A DNA stretch of 64,000 bases from the NCBI GenBank assembly GCA_003963305.1, contig RXJR01000012.1:43699-107698 (forward strand), written 5' to 3'. Below the pieces are notes generated by a model that was not told the origin of the DNA, did no database searches, and saw only the letters and a list, made by a program, of their open reading frames with translations. Origin of the DNA: Candidatus Melainabacteria bacterium. GTDB taxonomy: Bacteria; Cyanobacteriota; Vampirovibrionia; Obscuribacterales; Obscuribacteraceae. Positions 7,643 through 18,287 of the stretch are shown piece by piece. Each line of letters begins with the position of its first letter. Positions within the stretch are counted from its first letter, which is position 1. The translations under genes were made by a program, and so were the position numbers.

Positions 7643-8554
7643 TTAAGCCGATGCCAGCTGTTTGAAACGACCGACATCGCGCTTTGGTGGTTCGCCAAAA
7701 GTGCGTTTGTATTCTCGGCTGAATTGAGAAGCATCGTCGTATCCAACCATTTCGGCGGCGGTGCTGGCATCGATGTCTTCCGTCAGTAAGAGACGTCGTG
7801 CTTCCTGCAGGCGAAGGGTCTTCTGGAATTGCAGTGGGCTCATTGAAGTGGCTGTTTTGAAATGTTGATGGAAGCTGGATACGCTCATCCCCAGTTCCTG
7901 AGCCAGACCTTCTATATTGATATTTTGATTGTATTTGCTTCGCAATATCTGTACTGCTTTAGTGATTCTGTGCGCGTTTCCGCCAAACACCGCCATTTGT
8001 CGCAGTCTCGGACCCTGATCGCTTTTGAGTAATCTGTAGATGATTTCACGCATCACCATAGGCGATATCACTCGATAATCGTCGCTATTGTCTGTAAGTC
8101 TGAACAATCTCAACAGTGCGTCGAGCAGTTCGTCTTGCAGGCTGCCTACTGCCATTGATTTCACGCTGGCCTCGTTTCGTCCTGCTGAGATACCCGTTTC
8201 GACGATTACAGAAGCTATTGTGGTAGGGTCGAACTCTAATTTAAATCCCAGGTAAGGCTTTGCAGGCGTAGCTTCTACCACCTGGCTGACAACCGGAATA
8301 TCCATCGATATGAGCAGATAATTGGTAGGGTCATACCTCAACCGTTCTTCACCGAATGTCACTTCTTTCGCGCCCTGCGCAATCACGCACATAGAAGGCG
8401 AGTATAGCCCGTGCTTCGGTGCAGTTGGATTCGACCAGCGATAACATTCCAGGTTGTCGACGACACAGTTCGTGCCTTCCTCGACTGTAAGTGCGGCTAG
8501 TTTTTCAACGAGTTCTTTCTGGTTGGCGTCGAAACGGCTGTTTTTGGCGTTCAT
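7643..8554 (-). CDS. AraC-family transcriptional regulator (YqhC-like)
   Basis: A 303-residue regulator. The N-terminal half (about residues 20-190) is an AraC_N-type cupin domain with the pattern S-P-S-M-C-V-I-A-Q-G-A-K and L-I-S-M-D-I-P-V. The C-terminal 100 residues hold two helix-turn-helix motifs (L-A-Q-E-L-G-M-S-V-S-S-F-H-Q-H-F and A-E-M-V-G-Y-D-D-A-S-Q-F-S-R-E-Y). The layout is that of the YqhC/AraC_N group. In E. coli, YqhC activates an adjacent aldehyde reductase and an aldo/keto reductase in response to toxic aldehydes. Here the gene is divergent from an aldo/keto reductase and an alcohol dehydrogenase, so a matching local activator role is likely but inferred. It is followed on the same strand by hipBA after 180 bases. 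Confidence 0.92.
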   Translation of the reverse strand: MNAKNSRFDANQKELVEKLAALTVEEGTNCVVDNLECYRWSNPTAPKHGLYSPSMCVIAQGAKEVTFGEERLRYDPTNYLLISMDIPVVSQVVEATPAKPYLGFKLEFDPTTIASVIVETGISAGRNEASVKSMAVGSLQDELLDALLRLFRLTDNSDDYRVISPMVMREIIYRLLKSDQGPRLRQMAVFGGNAHRITKAVQILRSKYNQNINIEGLAQELGMSVSSFHQHFKTATSMSPLQFQKTLRLQEARRLLLTEDIDASTAAEMVGYDDASQFSREYKRTFGEPPKRDVGRFKQLASA

Positions 8555-8725
8555 GGCGAATTTATTTCAACTTTGGAGAATTGTCCAATCTTTTTGGAAC
8601 TTTGTTATACCAAACTGGCACTAAACCAGCATAACATAGTGTTTGTTAATGGACGGCTGCGAATTTTATCCAAGCCGCGCTAGCCACATTTATTAGCCCC
8701 GGTACATCGAACTCGGTAATCGTCA

Positions 8726-9818
<1,093 letters not shown>

Positions 9819-9882
9819 AGAATTTGTGCCATCAGGTGCGCAGAGATGAAAGTCTCGCGAGGACTCGAACAGGAGAATTGTA

Positions 9883-10938
9883 ATGACCAAAACAGCTATA
9901 AAAACCAAAGCGTATGCTACTACCGGTGCGCACGAAGAAGTTAAACCATTCGAAATAGAGCGGCGCGAGCCTGGTCCTAACGATGTTTTGATTGACATCA
10001 AATTCTGCGGCGTATGCCATTCTGATGTGCATCAGGCTCGAGATGAGTGGGGTGGTTCTATTTTTCCAATGGTGCCGGGCCACGAAATTACTGGAGTCGT
10101 TGAAAGAGTCGGCGAAAAGGTCAAAAACTTTAAACCTGGCGATCGCGTCGGTGTCGGCTGTATGGTTGATTCCTGCAAAGAGTGTGGATCTTGCGCGGAC
10201 GGCGATGAAAACTACTGCGAAAAAGGAAATGTTCAGACCTACAATGCCATTGGCCACGATAATGTTCCGACGTTAGGCGGATACTCCGAAAGAATTACGG
10301 TTCATGAGCGATTCGTTGCGCGTATACCAGACAACTTGCCGCTTGATAAAGCGGCACCGCTACTCTGCGCTGGTATCACCACCTATTCACCTCTTATCCA
10401 CTGGAAAGCTGGTCCAGGCAAAGCAGTGGGTGTAGTTGGGCTCGGCGGACTCGGTCACATGGGCGTAAAACTAGCTAACGCACTTGGTGCAGAGGTTACT
10501 GTAATCAGTCGCACGAATAGTAAGAAGTCCGACGCGGAAGCGATGGGCGCGAAGCATTTCATCGCAACTTCTGAGCCATCTGCGGTCGAAAATTCGAAAG
10601 GAAAGTTCGACCTGATTATCAATACAGTCTCTTCTGCTGCTGATATGAACTCATATCTTGGAATGTTGAAACGTGATGGCGTGATGATTCTGGTTGGTGC
10701 ACCCAGCGAACCGTTGCCTATTGAAGCTTTCAGTCTGATTCCACGCCGCATTTCGCTGGCTGGTTCGACAATTGGCGGCATGCGTGAGACCCAGGAAATG
10801 CTGGACTTCTGCGGCAGGCACGGTATCACATCCGATATCGAAGTTATTCCAATTCAGAAAATCAATGAAGCTTACGAACGTATGCTCAAGAGTGACGTGC
10901 GATATCGATTTGTCATTGACATTGCGTCGCTGAAGTAA
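9883..10938 (+). CDS. Zinc-dependent NAD(P) alcohol dehydrogenase (CAD/YahK type)
   Basis: A 351-residue medium-chain dehydrogenase of the cinnamyl-alcohol/YahK group, which interconverts aldehydes and alcohols. The catalytic zinc ligands are Cys42 (F-C-G-V-C-H-S-D) and His67-Glu68 (P-G-H-E-I-T-G). The structural-zinc cysteines lie in C-K-E-C-G-S-C-A-D-G-D-E-N-Y-C. The Rossmann motif is G-L-G-G-L-G-H-M-G, followed by S-R-T-N-S-K-K, whose Ser-Arg pair suggests an NADPH preference. The ATG is preceded by AGGAGAATTGTA. It sits directly after the aldo/keto reductase, which supports a two-enzyme aldehyde-reduction operon. Confidence 0.95.
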   Translation: MTKTAIKTKAYATTGAHEEVKPFEIERREPGPNDVLIDIKFCGVCHSDVHQARDEWGGSIFPMVPGHEITGVVERVGEKVKNFKPGDRVGVGCMVDSCKECGSCADGDENYCEKGNVQTYNAIGHDNVPTLGGYSERITVHERFVARIPDNLPLDKAAPLLCAGITTYSPLIHWKAGPGKAVGVVGLGGLGHMGVKLANALGAEVTVISRTNSKKSDAEAMGAKHFIATSEPSAVENSKGKFDLIINTVSSAADMNSYLGMLKRDGVMILVGAPSEPLPIEAFSLIPRRISLAGSTIGGMRETQEMLDFCGRHGITSDIEVIPIQKINEAYERMLKSDVRYRFVIDIASLK

Positions 10939-10984
10939 ACCCCAGGCTGAGCGAACGCGAGCCACCTCAACGCCTTACAAATTA

Positions 10985-11017
10985 GAAGCGCTTGAATCTT
11001 GTGATATCAAGCGCTTC
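10985..11017. repeat. Perfect 11-bp inverted repeat (hairpin)
   Basis: GAAGCGCTTGA at 10985-10995 and its exact complement at 11007-11017 are separated by 11 bases. It lies between the alcohol dehydrogenase stop and the secreted glycosidase start. There is no T-run on the plus strand, so it is either a weak terminator of the upstream operon or a protein-binding site. Confidence 0.6.
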
Positions 11018-11087
11018 GTTCGCGTAGGTGTTGTTGCACACCGAGGTTGGATCGAATAAATTGATGCGGTCTGTCTGGGGAGAATAT

Positions 11088-13160
11088 ATGCGAAAAGGTT
11101 TCCAACTAGTAGCAAGCGTCTGCGCCGCTCTTGTGTTCGGCTCGTCCACAATGTCAGCGCAACCGGCACTTGCAACTATTGCGCCTGATTCGACTAACAA
11201 GCCAGTTCACCAACTTTCGCCGATGGTAATTGGTAATGGATTTGGTTTTGCCGTCGTCAATCCCAGTTGCGAAGTGACAAGATTCTATGCACATCCGTAT
11301 CGTTTCGAGCGACCGAACGAGGACGTTTCAAAGGACGGCGATTCAACGGCTAACTATTTCAAAAAGGCGGTCTGGAGTAATTCGGGAGCAACCAAATCTC
11401 CAGTGCTCGAATATGTAGGGCAGTCTCATGTGCTTGCGTCACACAATGGTAGCGAGACGAATTATTTTTTCAATCCTTTTGGTGTCAAACACAATGTTTT
11501 CGTTTTGCTCAACCAGTCGATTCCTGCGACTACGAAACATGCTGTTCCTACCACTACGAAAGGTTCTGTTCCCACAACTGAGAACGGCTCTGCTAGTGCG
11601 ACTGGGAACGGTTCTGTCAAGCCGTCAGTAGAGCCGTTTTTGTCAGTTGAATGGTCTGCGCCGATTGAAAAAGAAGAAACTCTTACGATCTCCGGGCGCT
11701 CAACGCGTATTCTACAACTCAAGGGAATCAAGGAACCGATTGCGGTCCTGTCCACTGCTTTGGACGGTCGTGAGTTGGTTTCTTCTACAAAGCTAGTCGG
11801 TGCTGGTTGGGCATTTATTTCTGCAGATGACCGTAAATCTCTGGAAACAGCAGTGCAAGACTTTATTCGCTGGCAACAAGGGGATGTTGGTAAAAGTCTG
11901 GTGGATCGCGAGGTAAAGAGTCTTGACGATTGGCGTCTGCCACCACGGGTTAAATTTGCAAACGATAAGGAAAGGCTGTTGTGGCGCCAGAGTGAAACGT
12001 TTTTGCGTATGGCGCAAATTCAGGAACCTGACATCGACGGTCGGCATAGCAAAGGATTGATTCTAGCCAGTTTGCCCGATGGCGTCTGGTTTACGCCCTG
12101 GGTCAGAGATATGGCTTATGCGCTTGTTGCGCTAACTCGCATGGGACATACAGCGGAAGCGAGAGAAGCGATCCTCGGCTATTTCAATGCCCGCCCGGTA
12201 GGCAGATGGAAGAATGAGACTAAAGGGCTTGACTATCAGATTTCTGTGACTCGATATTATGGTGATGGTTCAGAGGAAGCAGATTATTCCGGATTACAAA
12301 CGCCAAACGTTGAGTTCGACGACTGGGGGCTGGCACTGTGGACGGTGGCAGAGTACTGGCAGAAAACTCATGACCTTAGCTTGTTGACCGCTAAAACTTA
12401 CAGAGGTCCCCTCTATGAGTCGATGCGCGACTACGTTGTAATGCCGTTGCTGGGTAATCTCGATCCAGTCGGAAACGGTGGACTGATAGTTGCGGCAGAC
12501 TCCTCTTGCTGGGAGGAGCATCAGCAGAATAAGCGGCATCATGCTTTTGACAGCATAACCGCGATCAACGGACTGCGTGGATTTCTAGAAATTGCAAAGG
12601 CGAAACATGACGATAAAACTGTTCAACTCGTTAGCGACAAAATTAAGGCGCTGGAAATTGGCTTCAAATCTGCATTTGTGAAGGATAACTCGATTAGAGG
12701 CACCGTTGAAACAAGTTTCAAAAATGAGATTGATGGCTCCGTGCTTGAGGCCTTCAACATGGGCGTGATTTCGGATCCTGCGGTGATGAAAGGCACCATC
12801 GATAAACTGGAACTTTTGAAGACGGCTTCTGGCGGATACCGTCGCGTGCGCGGCAGTACGAACTATGAGAAACACGAGTTCCTATTTATCAATTTCCTTT
12901 TGGCTAGAGTTCTTAACGCCCAAGCCGAAAAGTTGACCGCTCCAGCTGCGGAGAGGGCAAGAGCAGCGGCGATTTTGAGCGACATGGTTGAAAGTGCCGT
13001 AATCGATCATGGACTGATTCCAGAGATGTATGTATCTGAAAAGTCTTCTGACTATCCGGGAGAAATAGGCGCTCCAGCCGGTTCCATCCCCATGGTCGGT
13101 TATGGCGCGGGTATTTATGCCATCACACTTCTAGAACGAGAAAACGCATCAGCAAAATGA
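11088..13160 (+). CDS. Secreted GH15-like glycoside hydrolase (six-hairpin fold)
   Basis: A 690-residue exported protein. The start at ATG 11088 has GGGGAG close upstream and gives a clean signal peptide (M-R-K-G-F, hydrophobic core, S-A-Q-P-A-L-A cleavage region). The C-terminal 400 residues resemble the (alpha/alpha)6 catalytic domain of GH15 glucoamylase/trehalase-type enzymes: P-D-G-V-W-F-T-P-W-V-R-D-M-A-Y-A-L-V-A-L is the typical substrate-site helix, and S-S-C-W-E-E-H occurs where a catalytic acid is expected. The first 280 residues are beta-rich, as in GH15 N-terminal domains. Residues about 146-177 are a low-complexity insert made of four 8-residue repeats. The sugar substrate cannot be told. 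Confidence 0.82.
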   Translation: MRKGFQLVASVCAALVFGSSTMSAQPALATIAPDSTNKPVHQLSPMVIGNGFGFAVVNPSCEVTRFYAHPYRFERPNEDVSKDGDSTANYFKKAVWSNSGATKSPVLEYVGQSHVLASHNGSETNYFFNPFGVKHNVFVLLNQSIPATTKHAVPTTTKGSVPTTENGSASATGNGSVKPSVEPFLSVEWSAPIEKEETLTISGRSTRILQLKGIKEPIAVLSTALDGRELVSSTKLVGAGWAFISADDRKSLETAVQDFIRWQQGDVGKSLVDREVKSLDDWRLPPRVKFANDKERLLWRQSETFLRMAQIQEPDIDGRHSKGLILASLPDGVWFTPWVRDMAYALVALTRMGHTAEAREAILGYFNARPVGRWKNETKGLDYQISVTRYYGDGSEEADYSGLQTPNVEFDDWGLALWTVAEYWQKTHDLSLLTAKTYRGPLYESMRDYVVMPLLGNLDPVGNGGLIVAADSSCWEEHQQNKRHHAFDSITAINGLRGFLEIAKAKHDDKTVQLVSDKIKALEIGFKSAFVKDNSIRGTVETSFKNEIDGSVLEAFNMGVISDPAVMKGTIDKLELLKTASGGYRRVRGSTNYEKHEFLFINFLLARVLNAQAEKLTAPAAERARAAAILSDMVESAVIDHGLIPEMYVSEKSSDYPGEIGAPAGSIPMVGYGAGIYAITLLERENASAK
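11523..11618 (+). repeat. Four 24-bp tandem repeats within the glycosidase gene
   Basis: Four units of 24 bases at 11523-11546, 11547-11570, 11571-11594 and 11595-11618 encode PATTKHAV, PTTTKGSV, PTTENGSA and SATGNGSV. Unit length is a multiple of three, so the frame is kept. The units are diverged but clearly related and form a Thr/Ser/Gly linker in the N-terminal domain. Confidence 0.85.
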
Positions 13161-13212
13161 TAGTACTTCGGCGAAAGGATAGACTTGCCGCAGCAAACAG
13201 GTAGAACTTGAA

Positions 13213-15138
13213 CTACCGTTTTGAAGCTTTACGTCTCGCCCATTCTGTCATGCCCTGATTGACGAAGTATTGGAGTGTATCAGCAGCTTCCTTCTCTGAG
13301 TAATCCTTTTTCCGCTTCGGATCCACAAATCCTTTATGTCGTTCTGGAATGATCTCCTCAAGACCATTTCGGTTCCGATCATTGGGCACTGGTCGGGCAA
13401 ACTTCGTGATTGGCACTCCTTGATCTGCGCCGAGGCTTAGAGCCAGATCTTCCGTGTTTTCATAGAGCACACGAATGACTGCCGCCTTGCCTTTTAGCGC
13501 TTCTTCTTGTTCCTTCATTGCCGGCGCCATTTCATGACATGGTCCGCATGATGTCGAGCCGATTTTAACGATGACAGGCAGTCCTTTGTCTGCAGCATCC
13601 TGAAGCGCCTTGTAGTATTCTTCAGGCGTTTTAACAGCTTTTTCTTCGTCCTCTTTTATGAGTGCTTTGAATCGCTCGACTTCAGCTTTTTTCTTTGTTG
13701 CTGCGTCCGCTTCAGCTATCTCCTTTTCTTTTGCCGTTCGCACCCTTGCTTCTTCGGCTTTCCTGGCTGCTTCTACTGCGTCGGGTTTTTCTTCCGGCGT
13801 CGGTGGTTCGTTTGGTTTTGGCGGTTGAACCGGCTTCTGCTGTTCATTTGGTTTCGTTGATTGAACGGGCTTGGAGGATTTTTTTCCATCGCCTCCATAC
13901 TGATAGAGATCAGGATTTGTTGGAGATGCGTTCGGTTGCGTGCCCTCAGGTGTGGTGTCTGATTTCTTGCCATCACCACCGTACTGGAAGAGATCTCGTG
14001 GAGGTTTGGCTTGACCGAGTTTGGGCAACAAGCTCTCTATCTGATCTGCTGGAATTCCGGTTGCTTCGATCCTCTTTATCAATGCTGGATTTTGATAGAG
14101 TGATGGGTCTCTCAACGCCGCTGAATCGATCCAGCGACTGCCGATCTCGCGGAATTTCTGTTGGCGCTCGGGGTTCGTCTCGGTTTGTCCCCATTCTAAG
14201 CATGCAACACCGAGAGCGGCTCTTGATGCTGCTTTGGCGTTCTTCACGAAGGTCAGATTAGCCTGATCTTGTGCTAGTTTCTGGAACTCGGGTGAATCCT
14301 GCGGTGTTGTCGCCAGCGCCTTTGCAATGCGGTCCTGCTCGGCCTGAATAACCTTTGGAGTAAATCTGTCGGCGGCATCTATAGCTCCGTGGAAATGCCG
14401 TTCCGCATCGTGCCAGTCTTTCGATTCGCTTGCTGCTTTCAGTTCTTTCGCGATGGTCGCACGTGCACTTTCGAACGTCGGAAGCTTTTTGTCGGTGCCG
14501 TCTCCCGTTTCCGATTTCTCCGCTTTCTCGACCAGGGCTTCGGGATTGAATTTCCCTGTGTACGATTCTTGCTTGCCCTTTGCTTCTGATATAGCCTGGT
14601 TGAACGATGCGATCATGGAACGATCGGCGCCTTGCCACCGGAAATTAGGTGACTCGGGCTGGATAGAACCGTCTGCTCCAGGCTTGACAGAGAACACAAG
14701 CGACACTGCAGCGTTGTGACCACCGGCAAGTTGGCCGTCGGCGAATTTGGCCAGCGCTGGATCTTTCGTTTTAGCTCGGTCGATGTAGACGTATACAGCA
14801 TCTTTCGCTGCGCCATTCTTGGCGTCGGGCAAAGAATTTTCTATTAACTGTCTTGAGTTGTTATTCTCGAATCCACCAAAGATTGCCACAACTGGTTTAC
14901 CAGTACGAGCGGCTTCTTTGTAGGCTTCCTGGTAATTGTCCTGAGTGTATTTGAAGTTACTTTTGATCATGCGATCGTAGTCAGCACGAGATTGCCCGTC
15001 GACTGCGATCACCGTTCCCTGGGAACCGTCGGCAATGCTGAAGCCATCGTTGAGCGGCTGATAGTTGCGCCTGTTGTTGAAAAAGGCTTGCTGTCTCTGC
15101 TGCTCTTGAAAGTCTTGATGATAAATATTTGGACGCAC
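13213..15138 (-). CDS. Protein with two thioredoxin-like regions and YQYGGDGKKS repeats
   Basis: A 641-residue protein. The N-terminal region (about residues 65-190) resembles a thioredoxin-like fold (A-A-R-T-G-K-P-V-V-A-I-F-G-G) without a CxxC motif. A helical middle follows, then a Pro/Lys/Glu-rich linker with two copies of an F/Y-Q-Y-G-G-D-G-K-K-S motif and a charged coiled-coil-like stretch. The C-terminal thioredoxin-like domain has the active-site motif S-C-G-P-C-H-E at about residue 530. The GTG start at 15138 is the only upstream start near the conserved part and has no clear ribosome-binding site. No signal peptide is seen. Its role may be thiol-dependent, but the partner is unknown. 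Confidence 0.75.
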   Translation of the reverse strand: MRPNIYHQDFQEQQRQQAFFNNRRNYQPLNDGFSIADGSQGTVIAVDGQSRADYDRMIKSNFKYTQDNYQEAYKEAARTGKPVVAIFGGFENNNSRQLIENSLPDAKNGAAKDAVYVYIDRAKTKDPALAKFADGQLAGGHNAAVSLVFSVKPGADGSIQPESPNFRWQGADRSMIASFNQAISEAKGKQESYTGKFNPEALVEKAEKSETGDGTDKKLPTFESARATIAKELKAASESKDWHDAERHFHGAIDAADRFTPKVIQAEQDRIAKALATTPQDSPEFQKLAQDQANLTFVKNAKAASRAALGVACLEWGQTETNPERQQKFREIGSRWIDSAALRDPSLYQNPALIKRIEATGIPADQIESLLPKLGQAKPPRDLFQYGGDGKKSDTTPEGTQPNASPTNPDLYQYGGDGKKSSKPVQSTKPNEQQKPVQPPKPNEPPTPEEKPDAVEAARKAEEARVRTAKEKEIAEADAATKKKAEVERFKALIKEDEEKAVKTPEEYYKALQDAADKGLPVIVKIGSTSCGPCHEMAPAMKEQEEALKGKAAVIRVLYENTEDLALSLGADQGVPITKFARPVPNDRNRNGLEEIIPERHKGFVDPKRKKDYSEKEAADTLQYFVNQGMTEWARRKASKR

Positions 15139-15344
15139 AAACTGTGAGTCAGGTCTATCGTACCGGGGTTGAACCCGGACTGGATAGCATACTTCGCCGC
15201 CTCAAGCCATGTCTAATCACCTGTTGTCCACACTGCTACGAGTTTGAGCCTAAAGCAACTTTGTTGCTAAATTGTGCCTTTTTGTGGAATCTGTGCCTGG
15301 GCGATTGGCTCAGCTATTTTGCTTACTGCTGTGGGCGGTTTGAG

Positions 15345-17243
15345 TCAGGCGTTCGGATACCTTTCTTTTAACTGTTGACTTTCCTCTTCTGTCTTTTCGG
15401 ATTCTTTATTTCTGCCCATGGCTTTTAGCAAGGCTGCATAATCTGATTTCATCTGCCAACTTTCCAATGGCACGTCGTCTTTTGCAAAGCCCTTGTTCTT
15501 ATATTGCTGAATCAGTTCAGCATGCTTGACCATCCCTTGCTTTAAGTGCTCTTCTGCTTCTTCGTATCGACCGTTGTCTCTGAGAAAGCAGCCGTATTTG
15601 TGATGAATTCGACTCATTGAGCTAACTTCAGATTTTGCTTCTTCCAGATCTCTTGCGTCAGTTAAAGCGCGGAGGAAAGTTCTTTCAGCGACTTTCGCAT
15701 CGCCTTTCATGGAGTGTGCTTCTGCCAGGCTTACCAGTAAATCGCAGCGACGATTGATATCGTGCAGTTCATTCCCGAGCAGCCGGAGGGCTTTCTCAAA
15801 CTCTTCGCAGGCGCTGACCGGGTCGGATTTTTTGAGCGCCGCTTGTGCTTTGAGCGAGTGCCTGGCAATTTCAGCTGATTTGTTCGCCGCTGTGTTGATG
15901 CTTTTAAAAGCTTCTCCAAAGCCTGGGATTAGTTTATTCATCCGATCCATTCTTTCGGCTTGCGATTTTTGTATTTCCTCAAGCTTTTCGTCTAGTGCCT
16001 TTAACCTCTCTTCCGGTGAGGCATTTCTATCTATCATTGGTGTTTGCCTGGCAGCTTCCCTTTCACTCTGCAAGAGATCGCGGTAGCCTTCTGGAAGAGC
16101 GTCGTAGAGAAGCTTTTCTGACTCCGCTGTGTATCTGTTGTAGTTCTCGTTGTCTTTCATGCTCAAGTAAACTTGGGCTTTGGAACTGAGCAGGATATAG
16201 TGCTCTCTTTTAAAATATTGATTGTCTTGCCATCGTCCCAGTGCATGGTCGATAACAATCATTGCTTCTTCCGAGTTCGCATGTTTGGTTACGGTACGCA
16301 TGAAAGACGGTGTTAACGCTCTGGCCAGCGCTGCTATATCTTGCAGGCAAAAGTAATCAAAATCACAATCAAACGCCATGGACAGGTCATCTTGATTGTA
16401 GGCCGGAATAATTCCTAATTGCACCATCCGCTCTCGCCATCTTGAAATCGGCACCATCTTCGGATTTTGTTTTAGTTTCAGTACTTGTTGCTCAATGTCA
16501 CTATCTGTAATGGCATATTTTGTTCTGTGTTTTTCCGGCAGGGGCTCTTCATCATTGATGCGCCTGGCAGCAATTTCCCAGACTAATATGTTTCGCAACA
16601 ATGATGCGTCGAATCGAGTCGTGTCCGGCACCGGATCTTCTTCGCTGGGTTCCGGCACTTCCGTCGCCGTACCGGTGCAGAAGCGGCAGCGTTCGTCATC
16701 ATCTTTGATTACTGGCTCTGCACAGTGGCTGCATTTTTTACCCTTCTGAATTTCATTGACTCGCATCTCGTACTCGGCGATAATTTCGCCCACTGTAAGT
16801 TCCAGAAGTTGCAAGCGCTCGTCAGCGCAAATTTTTGCCAGTGGTATCTGCTCTCCATGTAGACTCAATAAAACATCCCATACCAACCCGAGTTCAGCCA
16901 TGGTCGGAGGATTAGGTTGACAGTTGCTACTGCTCCTGTCGTTCCTGCGAAATTCGTCAGGGGTTACGTCTGGTTTAAGTCCGATGTGTGGTGCTGGGGT
17001 GTCTTCATCGGCGAACTGTATACGCTTTCGGAATGGTTCCGGCATCTGGTCGAGAATGGCATAGAAATTCGGCAGCCAGTGAGCTGCGTTTGTAATCAAG
17101 ACGCTGACGTTTCTAGGACGTTTTGCTGCCAGGAGCTTGCTGCCGACAGGTTTTCGGCAATATTTGCAATAGTACGCATCCTTACGGATGTTTCCGTTGC
17201 ATTCCGGGCACCATTTGTATTCATGGTCTGAGAACGTAAACAT
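15345..17243 (-). CDS. Zinc-ribbon and TPR protein
   Basis: A 632-residue cytoplasmic protein. An N-terminal zinc ribbon (C-P-E-C at residue 12, C-K-Y-C at about 27) is followed by a second ribbon at about residue 185 (C-S-H-C and C-R-F-C). The middle is helical. The C-terminal 200 residues contain TPR-like helix pairs (A-C-E-E-F-E-K-A-L-R-L-L-G, A-E-R-T-F-L-R-A-L, Y-E-E-A-E-E-H-L-K-Q-G), suggesting protein-protein interaction. ATG 17243 has GGAG 12 bases upstream. It lies downstream of comF on the same strand with a gap of 123 bases. I do not recognise a named family. Confidence 0.8.
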   Translation of the reverse strand: MFTFSDHEYKWCPECNGNIRKDAYYCKYCRKPVGSKLLAAKRPRNVSVLITNAAHWLPNFYAILDQMPEPFRKRIQFADEDTPAPHIGLKPDVTPDEFRRNDRSSSNCQPNPPTMAELGLVWDVLLSLHGEQIPLAKICADERLQLLELTVGEIIAEYEMRVNEIQKGKKCSHCAEPVIKDDDERCRFCTGTATEVPEPSEEDPVPDTTRFDASLLRNILVWEIAARRINDEEPLPEKHRTKYAITDSDIEQQVLKLKQNPKMVPISRWRERMVQLGIIPAYNQDDLSMAFDCDFDYFCLQDIAALARALTPSFMRTVTKHANSEEAMIVIDHALGRWQDNQYFKREHYILLSSKAQVYLSMKDNENYNRYTAESEKLLYDALPEGYRDLLQSEREAARQTPMIDRNASPEERLKALDEKLEEIQKSQAERMDRMNKLIPGFGEAFKSINTAANKSAEIARHSLKAQAALKKSDPVSACEEFEKALRLLGNELHDINRRCDLLVSLAEAHSMKGDAKVAERTFLRALTDARDLEEAKSEVSSMSRIHHKYGCFLRDNGRYEEAEEHLKQGMVKHAELIQQYKNKGFAKDDVPLESWQMKSDYAALLKAMGRNKESEKTEEESQQLKERYPNA

Positions 17244-17366
17244 TGATCAGTTACTCTCCGGTTGCATTCGAAACCGTGCTGCCGATTAACTGTTTTTCTA
17301 CCCATATTTCGACCTGGTACCGCTCCTGGACGGTTGGATTTTGTTAGCTCTACAACAAATTGTCCA

Positions 17367-18209
17367 TTAACTTTTCGATTCGCTGCCCTGAGATCTATCG
17401 TTGCCATTTATCTGTTTTGTACGCAACATCGCTCGTGCCACCGTGAGTGCTACCACGTTGACTGCACCACATCGAAGTGCTTCGCGAGCACATTCAGAGA
17501 GCGTGGCTCCTGAGGTGCATACGTCGTCTATTAAGACGACTGAACGTCCAATCAGTTTGGACGGATTGCCGACAAAGGCATTTTCAAGATTTTTGAATCG
17601 CTCAGCTTTTTCCAGGCTTTGTTGTGGCGTGGTAGCTCGTCGTCTTTTAAGAGCACCGCGCAGAACCGGCAGGTCGAGAACGCTGGATACTTCTTTAGCC
17701 AGTAAATCTGCCTGGTTGAATCCCCGCTCGAATTCTTTTCGCCAGTGCAGCGGAACTGCTACCAGCACTGCATTTTCTCGCTTCAGTAGTATTGATGCCA
17801 TGCGCCAGCCGCTCAGCATGACGGCGGCTAGATCAGGCGCAATCAATCGATCGCCTTCATACTTAAGTGCGTGAATCAAGCTGCGGATTTCACCGACGTA
17901 AGGCGCACCACTGACGATGGCGAACGATTTGTCGCCTTCGTGTTCGTAAAAACCCATCAAAGGTGTTTCGCTTGAAATGCCTTGCCAGCATTCTGCACAT
18001 AGGGCGCGTGAATACTTTGGAATATTGTCGATCCATCGATGAAGAGTGGCGGGTCGAGCTTCATTGCGGAAGTCTTGCAAATCTTGCAGAAGTTGCCCTC
18101 TGGCCAGCATTACGCGTTCGCAGATGCGGCAGTTCTCTTCACTGAGGAATGAATAGAAGAAATCCACAAATTGGTCAATCACTGATGTTATAAGAAATTT
18201 TGTTGTCAC
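17367..18209 (-). CDS. comF: ComF-family phosphoribosyltransferase-like protein
   Basis: A 280-residue ComF/GntX-type protein. An N-terminal zinc-binding region has C-x-x-C pairs (C-R-I-C at about residue 27 and C-A-E-C at about 73). The central L-I-H-A-L-K-Y-E-G-D and P-L-H-W-R-K-E-F-E-R-G-F-N-Q-A blocks and the PRPP-binding motif V-V-L-I-D-D-V-C-T-S-G-A-T are diagnostic. ComF is needed for DNA uptake in naturally competent bacteria, and its relatives are otherwise poorly understood. The start is GTG 18209, supported by GGAGG six bases upstream. No other competence gene is in the window. Confidence 0.92.
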   Translation of the reverse strand: MTTKFLITSVIDQFVDFFYSFLSEENCRICERVMLARGQLLQDLQDFRNEARPATLHRWIDNIPKYSRALCAECWQGISSETPLMGFYEHEGDKSFAIVSGAPYVGEIRSLIHALKYEGDRLIAPDLAAVMLSGWRMASILLKRENAVLVAVPLHWRKEFERGFNQADLLAKEVSSVLDLPVLRGALKRRRATTPQQSLEKAERFKNLENAFVGNPSKLIGRSVVLIDDVCTSGATLSECAREALRCGAVNVVALTVARAMLRTKQINGNDRSQGSESKS

Positions 18210-18287
18210 GGCATGCCTCCTTTGAACGCGCTACTTCCTTTCGAACTCTCTACTTTATGTACGTTTGAAAGGCAAAATTAGTTCAAT

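Noticed and set aside
15163..15178. T-arm-like hairpin CCGGG-6-CCCGG
   Set aside because: The loop is six bases and no cloverleaf can be built around it; a chance short hairpin is more likely.
17096..17407. Minus-strand frame of 103 codons between comF and the zinc-ribbon gene
   Set aside because: It overlaps the ends of both genes by 41 and 148 bases, and its second half is antisense-like basic sequence with no ribosome-binding site.
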